A DNA stretch of 17,500 nucleotides from Halisarca cf. caerulea (GCA_963170055.1 CAUJGJ010000065.1:830001-847500); one strand, 5' to 3'; positions 1 through 15,838 are shown, numbered from the stretch's first letter. Notes: generated by a model not told the origin, from the sequence alone. Program-made: numbers and translations.

Positions 1-294
1 CACTAGTGTATGGCCAATAGACACTATATACTACAGAACGGTTACGTAGTATGGACTGTCTATGGTATGACCACATTCTGAGCTACAGATACCACCACAG
101 CATCTACAAAGAGGCTATTCAGATATCCTCTTTCAACAATTAACACACGTCACACTGGCAATAAGTCCTAATTCATCAACATATGTTTCCTCAGATGATG
201 TGCTGCAATCACAATTACTGCCACACAGGGCTGCACTGTGCAAGTGCACATATGTACAGATGTACATACTGTACCTGTACGTACATACACTTGT

Positions 295-467
295 ACTCAT
301 GTACGTACGTATGTATGCACATGTACGTACGCATGTGTGGACATGTACATATGTATGTGTGCACATGTACGTATGCATGTGTGCCCATGTACGTATGTGC
401 GCACATGTGCATACGTATGTGTGCACATGTACGTATGTATGTGTGCACATGTACATACGTACATGTT
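295..467. repeat. 22-bp minisatellite of alternating purine-pyrimidine sequence
   Basis: About seven to eight copies of a 22-bp unit (CACATGTACGT followed by ATGCATGTGTG, with variants) start near 317, 339, 361, 383, 401, 423 and 445. Each unit is nearly self-complementary. Purine and pyrimidine alternate without a break over long runs, for example about 385-466. Related CATGTA/ACGTAC motifs extend the region to about 240-560. It is not coding. Confidence 0.8.
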
Positions 468-705
468 CAGTATGCATACATACATATGTACATATGTACA
501 TATGTGCATACATCTGCAGTACACACATACAACATGGAAGTGCATACATATGCGCATGTGCAAATATCAATTCATTCCTCACCTAGTTTGATCTTGTAAG
601 TGGCGATCATTTGCTCATATCGATTCTACATAGCAGACAAAGACAGGTTTATACACACAGTGAACCTACCAACAGTCAATTCTCATTACGTACATGTCAT
701 CATTG

Positions 706-748
706 CACATGCACAACACACACCAACACACACACCAACACACACATC

Positions 749-817
<69 letters not shown>

Positions 818-832
818 CAGCGAGAGAGAGAG

Positions 833-901
<69 letters not shown>
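706..901. repeat. (CA)n microsatellite with GA interruption
   Basis: About 195 bp of CA repeat, with CCAACA variants at the left and CGAGAGAGAGAGA at about 821-832. Confidence 0.97.
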
Positions 902-903
<2 letters not shown>

Positions 904-1239
904 GAGAATGCCACACATGCAAGTGTACATATAGGCATGTGCAAGTTTGGATGCACACATGTTCAGTACACACGTACGTATGTTCAGTACGTACATATGT
1001 ATGTGCGTATGTATGCACACACACCAACGAAACCCATAATCACTTAACAAAAAGAAATATAACATGTTTAGTTAGTAATCAATGGAGATAAATTGGTAAT
1101 CTATCTATCCTTAATCCATCAAAGGTTACATAAACCAATTCGCAAACACGCGATTCAAATTCCAATCTGCAAACCTCACAAATCTGCCCCAAAATTTCTG
1201 CTCACAATTGTGGCAGATTATCAAGGTTTCATTGTAGTT

Positions 1240-1318
1240 AGTACACACACACACATACATACACATACATACACACATACACACATACACACACATACAT
1301 ACATACACACACATACAT
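1240..1318. repeat. (CA)/(CATA)n microsatellite
   Basis: ACACACACATACATACACATA-type mixed CA and TACA repeat directly left of the MITE at 1323. Confidence 0.93.
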
Positions 1319-1322
1319 AATA

Positions 1323-1493
1323 CAGCGAAACCTGTACAATGCAGACACATTGAGGACCACCAAAAGTGTTCTGATTTTCCAAAGTTGCCCCAATATGCCA
1401 TTCATGTGTGTATGAGAATTGGGGACCATAACCTAATGTCCAGTTTATACAGGTGTTCAGATTTCCAAGTGTCCTGAATGGCAGGTTCCACTG
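1323..1493. mobile_element. TA-flanked MITE (pogo/Tigger-like ends), copy 1
   Basis: Begins CAGCGAAACCTGTACAATGC and ends GGCAGGTTCCACTG, with TA on both sides (1321-1322, 1494-1495). The inverted ends match the CAGTGGAACCT consensus shared by the other copies. It lies downstream of the last visible Hook exon, probably in an intron. Confidence 0.65.
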
Positions 1494-1558
1494 TATTCAC
1501 TTAGCAAACACAGCGCACAATGACACAAAAAGTTAACACTTGCAAAGGAAGAACTAAC

Positions 1559-5841
<4,283 letters not shown>

Positions 5842-6021
5842 TTTCAAACGCACAGTCTATCGAGACTATCGCCGAGCGGGACCGCCTGGTCCCCTTCCCA
5901 TTTCCATTCGCATTCCAAATTTGCAGCATTGTTTACATTACTCGGCTATCATCGCGTGACTGTTTACGAAGAAGAAACTGATCTCTGGTTTCGGAACTTT
6001 CCGACTGTGTGTGCGTGGATA
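5842..6021. promoter_or_regulatory. Probable bidirectional promoter between HOOK and TMEM59
   Basis: The ATGs of the Hook gene (minus, 5841) and the TMEM59 gene (plus, 6022) are 180 bp apart and head to head, so both 5' UTRs and core promoters must fit here unless 5' UTR exons lie elsewhere. The stretch is richer in CpG than the flanking introns (for example around 5867-5885 and 5951-5960) and contains GTTTAC motifs near 5932 and 5962. I see no clear TATA box. There is no ATG on the plus strand between 5842 and 6021, which supports 6022 as the TMEM59 start. Confidence 0.6.
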
Positions 6022-9411
<3,390 letters not shown>

Positions 9412-9551
9412 TTTTTCACCTCCAAACATGCAGGACATACTTCTTTGCAGATGCATTATTGTCTTGTGATATGTTTCTGACAATATTATAATTTGGTTTG
9501 GTTGCTTTGTTACCATGACGTGATATGTAGTAATTAATTGTGTTTTAGCGG

Positions 9552-9641
9552 CGAAAATTGTTTCCGGTGGTCGTGCGTTAGACTGCGCATGCGCATTTCA
9601 ACGTCCTTCCCACGTGTAGTTCGATACTTGTGTGACAAGCG
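9552..9641 (+). promoter_or_regulatory. eS28 proximal promoter/5' UTR with NRF-1 palindrome, E-box and ETS-like site
   Basis: Only 230 bp separate the TMEM59 stop from the eS28 ATG. This short stretch holds TGCGCATGCGCA at 9584-9595, a perfect NRF-1 palindrome; CACGTG at 9611-9616, a canonical E-box; and TTCCGG at 9562-9567, an ETS core on the opposite strand. Pyrimidine-rich CCTTCCC at 9604-9610 could be near a TOP-like transcription start, but no start site can be seen directly. Such motifs are common at housekeeping promoters. Confidence 0.5.
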
Positions 9642-10021
9642 ATGGATCAGCAAACGAAGACGGCTAAGGTTAGCTTTACCTACAAGAATTTTATCCAGTT
9701 ACTTTCATGAATTGGTTTAATTTAGTAACAAGTAATCTTTCAAGCAAGTTTGAGTTTGTTGTTCTTGCATATTTGTACAGGTTCTGAAAGTTTTGGGTCG
9801 TACCGGTAGTACAGGCCAGTGTTCCCAGGTACGTACGTGTATAGACTCTGTAAAGCGAAGTGATATCGTGTATGAGATATCCTTGTCGTTGTACACAGGT
9901 TAGGGTGGAAATTCTCGAGGACCACAATCGGTACATCATTCGAAACGTCAAAGGTCCAGTGAGAGAAGGAGACATTATGTGTCTACTCGAATCAGAGCGC
10001 GAAGCGAGAAGATTGCGATAA
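9642..10021 (+). CDS. RPS28: 40S ribosomal protein eS28 (RPS28), complete, 3 exons, 65 aa
   Basis: eS28 is a small-subunit ribosomal protein of the 40S head near the mRNA exit channel. Exons are 9642-9668 (MDQQTKTAK), 9781-9828 ([16 protein letters not shown]) and 9899-10021 ([20 protein letters not shown]... ending [12 protein letters not shown]). Introns of 112 and 70 bp are in phase 0 with GT-AG ends. The [11 protein letters not shown] core and the [10 protein letters not shown]-terminus are diagnostic. The 65-residue length equals that of fly and worm eS28; human is 69. I looked for box C/D snoRNA motifs in the two introns and saw none. TMEM59 lies just upstream on the same strand and a foldback element just downstream. 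Confidence 0.97.
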
Positions 10022-10092
10022 GGTTTGTCTCGTCTGTGCATTCAGGTGTAATCTGTGGTTTGTTCATTTGAAACTTTACCGTCATTTTTGTG

Positions 10093-10323
10093 TAAGATAA
10101 AGGACCCAAATTTCGTAAAGCCCCTTAATTCGTGCATAGCTGTCAAAAAAGTATTTCAACTTGAATTGAGTGGGTTAGAATACTTAGGCAATGTCGAATT
10201 CACAAATACCTTTGGCTGCGCATTCTAAAGAAAGTAATCTGACCCATTCAAGACAAGTTGAAATGCTTTTTGACGGCTATGCACGAATTAAGGGGCTTTA
10301 CGAAATTTGGGTACCTTACCTTA
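10093..10323. mobile_element. 231-bp foldback (long-TIR) element just downstream of eS28
   Basis: Two arms of roughly 90 bp are inverted copies of each other. The left arm has CAAATTTCGTAAAGCCCCTT from 10107 and the right arm AAGGGGCTTTACGAAATTTG ending at 10309, with CGTGCATAGC/GCTATGCACG also paired. The arms differ at scattered positions and by a small gap, and a loop of about 40 bp separates them. Ends are TAAGATAAAGGACCC and the complement of GGGTACCTTACCTTA. I could not identify a target-site duplication. There is no coding capacity, so it is non-autonomous. Confidence 0.85.
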
Positions 10324-11310
10324 AATGTTCAGTAAGCGAGGTACCGCATCTCAGACATATTTAGCTTGGTCCCATATTTTCAGGACCCTCATTTATATAC
10401 CAGTCTTTGACTGAAGGAGCTTTCCTAGTGACATATTCAACTACCTGTCTGTCTACCTCATACGGTAAAGCGTTGTAATTTGGCACACTGGAGTTATTCG
10501 GGGCAGGGCCTTTACTTCTGCTATGACTAGACAGCTTAACAGTTAAGCTGTCTAGCCATACTTGCTACTGCTAAATTCCTGATTTACAGAGACAACACTG
10601 ACGAGAAATAATGTGTGTACCTTGTGGTTGACACTGCTTTCGACCCACCATCCTGGATTACTCCATGTGTGCAAATTTCCCAGTTTTACACTAAATGGAC
10701 ATGTGCTGCATGTTTATCTTGGCCAAGTGATATCTGGCTCATATCCGGCTACTGTCTGGCTGATGTCTGGCTCCTGTGATCAGTAGAAATGGTTTCAGTT
10801 CAATTTGGTGGTGAGGTACAAGCATGCGTAGCTGTCGTTTATGACTGTTGTCGATTGTCATGAATATTCATATTTGAGGGAAGTTCAGTCGAAGCACACA
10901 TGCTGTTGCTGGACTTAGCGTGTAAGATATCATCAGGCATGCGTCCTTCAGTAAATTCTTATATTAATGGATGATGTAATGGAAGGCTGTCCGTGACTGT
11001 TCCATTAATAAGGGCGTGATGATATAGTTATTTTTGGGACACTTCGACATACTGACTGCTGGGTGGATGTAAATTGGGGCAGTGTGCGCATGTTAATCTA
11101 CTGTAATTCGTTTATTTGGTCCACCTTTTTGAATATCAATGGATATGGTGGGTTGCCCTAAGCAGAGTCATGTACAAATTCCGAGCCGAAATGAATTCAT
11201 ATTTGTGTATGTATGTATGTGTGTGATCTTAGACATGGACCTATCTTGACACTGTATACTAAAGTGGTGTACATATTTTGGGTACAATACCTTTCTGCTC
11301 CTGTTTTAAT
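10324..11310. other. Intergenic stretch without recognisable gene
   Basis: No long open frame and no recognisable protein. Notable contents are the hairpin at 10522-10560 and a loose repeat of TCTGGCT/TCCGGCT (about 10732-10771). Confidence 0.6.
10522..10560. repeat. Short perfect hairpin, 13-bp arms and 3-nt loop
   Basis: CTAGACAGCTTAA, CAG, TTAAGCTGTCTAG at 10527-10555 is a perfect inverted repeat. After one mismatch, TATG/CATA extends the arms to 18 bp. No run of T follows, so it is not a terminator of a known kind. Confidence 0.85.
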
Positions 11311-11318
11311 CACCCTTT

Positions 11319-11495
11319 AATGAGCTTAGTTATTTGTTTTAGAGGCACAATGACTTGTATATAATGAGCTTAGTTATTTGTTTTAGAGGCACAATGACTT
11401 GTATATAATGAGCTTAGTTATTTGTTTTAGAGGCACAATGACTTGTATATAATGAGCTTAGTAATTTGTTTTAGAGGCACAATGACTTGTGTACT
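11319..11495. repeat. 44-bp tandem repeat, four copies
   Basis: Units starting TGAGCTTAGTTATTTGTTTT begin at 11321, 11365, 11409 and 11453. The first three are identical as far as I can read; the last has GTAATTTG and a diverged end. Near-identity implies recent expansion. Confidence 0.95.
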
Positions 11496-11734
11496 ATATC
11501 TAGACGTGAGATGCTAGTATTATTTTCTTTTTATACTTTTTTCTCTGCAGAAATGACTATTTTCCTCTGTTGTTTGTGTGGCTAACTGTTTTTGGTCCAT
11601 CAACTTTGTCTACATTTCAATTGCATTTACACTACTTGCTGTATACCAATAATCAAATCCCATTGAGTTCTAACTTAAGATAGTAAGAAGTACTACTCTT
11701 ACAGAATAGCCGCAGTTACAGTGTTGGTAGTTGT

Positions 11735-11850
11735 AATCGGCGTACAGTGGTAGTGTGCAACACATACACTGACTTGTCAGCATGAGTCGAATGTACTGTG
11801 TGTGATCGCCGCCGGGGGAGGATTATCGAGATCGTTAAAGCGTGTCGATG
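11735..11850. other. CpG-dense patch in intergenic DNA
   Basis: About ten CpGs fall within about 115 bp (AATCGGCGTAC, then ATCGCCGCCGGGGGAG and ATCGAGATCG), in a flank otherwise poor in CpG. A 78-codon frame starts at 11798 but is unrecognisable. It could be the promoter or 5' exon of an unseen transcript; nothing confirms this. Confidence 0.3.
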
Positions 11851-12102
11851 GGTGAAGATGTTGGTACACGTGGGCATTCATAATGTTTGCATACATGTTA
11901 TTGAGTGTCCATTGTTAGGAAAACTACTTTCCTCGTTTTGGTGCAGCATATTGTTGTGTAGTCTAGTGTGCACATGTCCACTTGATGTGTGTAGTGTGTG
12001 TGCACGCACTAGCTGGGGTTTGCACCCTACATAGGTGCACTGCATGGGGACATCCTGCAGTACGTGTTCCTGGGCCATATTGAGTAGATTACACTGTATA
12101 TA

Positions 12103-12244
12103 CAGTGGAATCCTATTATGACAAACTCAAGGGACCATTCGGAAATATTCATCTTAACAGAACTTCCTGCCCTTGGACTTGAAACATATTTTGTCTTAGG
12201 AGAAATTCTACATTGAGAGAGTTTGTCTTTTAAGGGTTCCACTG
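12103..12244. mobile_element. TA-flanked MITE, copy 3 (142 bp, best preserved)
   Basis: Begins CAGTGGAATCCTATTATGAC and ends TTAAGGGTTCCACTG, with TA at 12101-12102 and 12245-12246. The first and last 11-12 bases are inverted repeats. CAG ends with a TA duplication are typical of Tc1/mariner-pogo elements. There is no coding capacity. Confidence 0.75.
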
Positions 12245-12486
12245 TATTGGAAAAAGGACGAGCATTATCACACTAACCAATGCACATGTTCACAGCGTGG
12301 AGTGTCTTCACATAAAGTTGTCAGTTCGTGCAAGGGTATTCCCAATCACAAATTCCTTGACCAATTTAAGGGCTGCAACTCAGTTATTATAGTAGGGAAA
12401 TGAAACTCTGTGTAGAAACATATCTACTGCCGGTAGTACAGTTTCTCTATATTCAACGGATTACGCACTGACAAGTGGGGGACATC

Positions 12487-12492
12487 TTTATT
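12487..12492 (-). terminator. Possible poly(A) signal AATAAA for the CARD-like gene
   Basis: TTTATT on the plus strand reads AATAAA on the gene's strand, about 235 nt past its stop codon. It is the plausible canonical signal I noticed in the 3' flank. If it is used, the 3' UTR includes the 76-bp tandem duplication at 12565-12710. Confidence 0.3.
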
Positions 12493-12564
12493 CAATTTTA
12501 CAATACTCCTTGGTGATTACGGTAATTGTAAAATGAGTGAGGTGATTTGATACATCAGTTGCAG

Positions 12565-12710
12565 ATAAAATGGTGGCATTTCATGACAATTCATGCATAC
12601 ACATACACATACAATGGTATAAAAAGGATACAAGTGTGTGATAAAATGGTTGCATTTCATGACAATTCATGGATACACATACAATGGTATAAAAAGGATA
12701 CAAGTGTGTG
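12565..12710. repeat. Tandem duplication (76 and 70 bp) in the 3' flank of the CARD-like gene
   Basis: The block beginning ATAAAATGGTGGCATTTCAT at 12565 recurs at 12641, with one base changed there, a C/G change and loss of one ACACAT unit. It ends just 15 bp past the gene's stop codon, in the probable 3' UTR. Confidence 0.92.
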
Positions 12711-12725
12711 AATGTTACATTGGCT

Positions 12726-14111
12726 TCAAGAAAAACTGGTCCAGGATAGGACTTTCTGGAGGAGGCTTTCACTTTCGATTTGTTTGGCTGTTCGAAAGGC
12801 ACCTCCAAACCAACCCACTTGAATGTACCTGCTACATGCTTTCGTCCCAAATTCTTCGGCCTTTTCGAACTTCCCTTCAATGTGACTTGCCACTGCGTAA
12901 ATACTGTAGAAGTAAGCAATGTCTGCATCAGGGAGGGAATCCAAGGTGATTTGCTCCAGCTGCCTGTAAACAGAACGCAATGTCACTTTGACAGCAATAT
13001 TGTTGCCAAGTTTTTGATAACACTTGGCCAAAGTAAGATCCACTCTTAGCTTGTCCATCTTGATGCGACTAGTGAACACATTAGTCCAATGTGGTAGGTG
13101 CTCAACTCTCTCCACTGCTTCCGCTGCCAAATCGTGTGTTTCCATCATCTCATCTTCTGTCATGTTGACTCCCTTCTCGTCTGCTATGAGGAGTGCCTTC
13201 ATCATGAGGGTTTGAACACTGGCATAGTCGTTATCACACATTCGCATCAACTGCATGGCGGCTTGGATGTGCTCATGTGTTTTGGCAACATTCCTGCTTT
13301 TTGACCAGTAGTGAACTTGAAAGAAGGCGGCGTGGATGCGTAGTTGAAGGACTGGCACGTTTGTTCCCCTTGTAGTTGAACAGGCATTGATTCGGGTAAG
13401 AGCATCATTGAGGACACCAACAGAGTCACTCGTCGACGGAGTGCCTGCAGCTACGCCTGCTATCTTCAGGGATTCGGGAATGTTGTCTTTCTGGTTAACA
13501 ACTTGAACGGCAAGTTTCGCCTTTTCTACGTTGCTGCTTCTCAGACGAACTAGAGTGCAAACCAGCTCTGCGTGTGTACGCGTATTCAGAACTCCTGCGT
13601 GTTGGGGCGCGCGGATGGGGTACCGAACTCGGATACACCTGCAGCAGTTGAAGCAAACGATATCGTCTTCTTTCCCCGCGTCAAATAAGTAGCTGATGTA
13701 CTTAACCAACTTCGGATATTCCTTCTCTTCGTAGTCTTCGTCTTTGGAGCTGAGGGTCACATGACGGCGGGAAGGAGGGCGCTCGGAAAGAACTTCTTTC
13801 TTTGCACGAAGAATTTCCTTGGATATTTCCTCATGGAAGGGAATAACGTCTTCATCTTTACTCTGTTCTACAACAGTTCTGAACTCTTCTAACTTGTCGG
13901 TATCCGCTGTCCGTCGAAGGTAAGCTATCAGAGCATCGCGCTGTTCTGAATTTCTTGAACGCAGTTCTCCCAGACGCGTCATTAGAGCGTAATTGATCAC
14001 TCCTTTTGTATACAGCCTTCCAGTGAGGCAGTTTACCCGGAGTTTGTCCAAATTTGAGCACTTGTCCAATATGGAGGCCACTACCCCGTTCTCTTCTCCA
14101 GCGTTTTCCAT
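12726..14111 (-). CDS. Intronless gene: CARD/death-fold-like N-terminus plus TPR-like helical repeats, 461 aa
   Basis: I do not recognise an orthologue. The frame is open from ATG 14111 (MENAGEENGVVAS) to the stop at 12726-12728. It also extends to a GTG at 14138, but that is not a credible eukaryotic start. Residues about 10-90 have the helix pattern of a CARD/death fold: DKLRVNCLTGRLYTKGVINY, then EQRDALIAYLRRTADTDKLE and EEFRTVVEQS. A charged linker follows (about 91-132). Residues about 133-448 are predicted helical, with TPR-like pairs such as KLRVDLTLAKCYQKLGN and FYSIYAVASHIEGKFEKAEE. A Cys cluster (C153, C156, C157, C159) could bind metal, but no second cluster is seen. Unlike its neighbours it has no intron. 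By analogy with CARD proteins it may be an adaptor in innate signalling or cell death, but this is inference from fold resemblance only. Confidence 0.8.
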   Translation of the reverse strand: MENAGEENGVVASILDKCSNLDKLRVNCLTGRLYTKGVINYALMTRLGELRSRNSEQRDALIAYLRRTADTDKLEEFRTVVEQSKDEDVIPFHEEISKEILRAKKEVLSERPPSRRHVTLSSKDEDYEEKEYPKLVKYISYLFDAGKEDDIVCFNCCRCIRVRYPIRAPQHAGVLNTRTHAELVCTLVRLRSSNVEKAKLAVQVVNQKDNIPESLKIAGVAAGTPSTSDSVGVLNDALTRINACSTTRGTNVPVLQLRIHAAFFQVHYWSKSRNVAKTHEHIQAAMQLMRMCDNDYASVQTLMMKALLIADEKGVNMTEDEMMETHDLAAEAVERVEHLPHWTNVFTSRIKMDKLRVDLTLAKCYQKLGNNIAVKVTLRSVYRQLEQITLDSLPDADIAYFYSIYAVASHIEGKFEKAEEFGTKACSRYIQVGWFGGAFRTAKQIESESLLQKVLSWTSFS

Positions 14112-14138
14112 GTCAGCTTCCCTTGTTGTGACTTTCAC

Positions 14139-14818
14139 TCGATTGTTAATTTAATTGGAATTGATTTGTCATGACAAAGCTGGCACATCTTAGCATTGTC
14201 TGAAGGTAGGGATGAGGGGATTATGTTCCAAAAAGTTCCATTTATGCTATGCTCCTATGCTCAAGGTTCAATCCCATTATGCTTTCAAATTTACTAAAAT
14301 TTCCTTCAAGTTTAAACATTTACGCAAACATTGCATTTACAAAACTTCAGCATGTGACATGGTTATCACAATAAGTTGCAAAGATCAGTATACACATACG
14401 ATTTCTCAATTGATAGGAATTTCAGTACTACAGTGCGTATACTGCTTGTCCTGACAGACTCGCTAGACAAATTACACTCCCTAGTAGACTCAGAGTACCA
14501 GTTGAGCTATTGGCAACCTGTCTTAAACCCCTCGGCATTGGGTATGCCAATATAAAACTCCAATTATTCCCGCATTATGCCTATATAATTACACCTATTA
14601 TTCCCAAATCTTTGCCAGCATATTCCCCTTATCCCTATCCAAAGGAGGTTATCATTCTTGCAAGATTGCATCCTTGCAGCTGGGTCATCAGTGACATGCT
14701 ATCGGGCATGTAAGGACAAGCTGGGATCGATCAAACATGCAAGTGCACATCATGTGAACTGGCATATTTATATGCATCTCAATGGCATAATATATTATTT
14801 GTCCTTAGACAAAGGCAC
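14139..14818. other. Intergenic stretch upstream of the CARD-like gene: no gene seen
   Basis: AT-rich. The first bases (AACAATCGATTAAT-like, read from the minus strand) would include the CARD-like gene's promoter, without an obvious TATA box. TATGC/CATTATGC words recur between 14235-14285 and 14565-14585. A weak tRNA A-box-like AGCTCAACTGGTA lies on the minus strand at about 14498-14510, without a matching B box. Confidence 0.5.
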
Positions 14819-14827
14819 GCATGACAG

Positions 14828-14909
14828 TAGTCTGGCGTACTATAACCATCCCACATACACACCGGGAGGCGAATATGTGGGACGGTTGTAGCGGCCCGGG
14901 GCCAGACTA
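14828..14909. mobile_element. 82-bp hairpin MITE, TIR TAGTCTGG, with 9-bp TSD
   Basis: The element begins TAGTCTGGCG and ends GCCAGACTA. Internal inverted arms include ACCATCCCACATA and TATGTGGGACGGT. It is flanked by GCATGACAG at 14819-14827 and 14910-14918, a perfect 9-bp duplication different from that of the copy at 8252. The 9-bp duplication would fit a Mutator-like (MULE) transposase, which makes 8-11 bp duplications, but no transposase is in the window. Confidence 0.87.
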
Positions 14910-14952
14910 GCATGACAGAGGCGTGCATGTTATGTGAAATTCTATAGACATG

Positions 14953-15066
14953 CAGTGGAACCTCCGAATTATATGGACACTTTAAATTTTGGGGGTGACA
15001 TAAATTCGGGTGATTTGTTCTTTGTAGTGAGGTTTTCCTCTTTGGGAGGTTCAAAATATTATACTG
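14953..15066. mobile_element. Probable TA-MITE fragment, copy 4
   Basis: Begins CAGTGGAACCTCCGAATTAT, a good match to the family's end, with GGAGGTTC and a terminal ACTGTA near 15044-15068. The right end contains extra bases and the left flank is TG rather than TA, so the boundaries are uncertain. Confidence 0.45.
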
Positions 15067-15807
15067 TAGGAATATATACTGGGACCACAAGTCGTGTCCT
15101 TTGTGTCCTCATTTTGGAGAGTCCACAATCAGTGGGTCTATACTGCATGTGTAATTATTGCGTGTAGGTGATCATGATCGAATTCCAATAATAACGCCCA
15201 TGAACTGCTGGTTTGAATTACCATTGCATTAGCATACGTATGATGTTTTGTACGTATAAATGTCACGTGTCAAGTGTATCAATGTCACATGCATACTTTT
15301 AAAGCCAATTGTTATCCGTGCATGCATGCAAGAAACCCGAAAACGTCTGTATGCATAATATAATATACAATTGCAATGCTCTATAATTGTCCTTAAAATA
15401 TTAATAGAGAGGCCATACAGGTGCATCCGCACTGCATGCATGAACGAGCTATAGCCCAGGCCTGTATAGGCATGCATGTATAAGAAATTAAACCTTAATA
15501 ATATTATGTGTGGTGCTAAAATTGAGTTAACAACAGACAATTGATGCTTCCTTGGACCATGATTAGTTTTAGTCACAAGACCCAGGAATGACTGCATGCA
15601 TGCTCCCATATAAGCATAATTATTATATCTATATATATTATAGTAAATTTCCTTATAATGACTACAGATCATGATAATATTATACAGATATACAGTTCCT
15701 GTAGACATTACAATTTACAACTGTTGTAAGTTACTACTATTGCAGACATTGAACATCATTTTGAATTCCTCGCATCAAATACAGCACGCGCGCACACACA
15801 CACACAC

Positions 15808-15838
<31 letters not shown>

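Noticed and set aside
9669..9898. snoRNA hosted in eS28 introns
   Set aside because: Introns of 112 and 70 bp show no box C (RTGATGA) with a box D (CTGA) partner and no H/ACA layout.
14112..14138. Upstream start extending the CARD-like protein by nine residues
   Set aside because: The codon at 14138 is GTG, not ATG. The first in-frame ATG is at 14111.
14440..14525. tRNA gene on the minus strand suggested by AGCTCAACTGGTA
   Set aside because: Only the A box is present. No B box or acceptor-stem pairing could be found by eye.
15229..15708. 159-codon minus-strand frame
   Set aside because: AT-rich, with Tyr/Ile/Asn-heavy composition, no domain, and a mosaic of repeat words.
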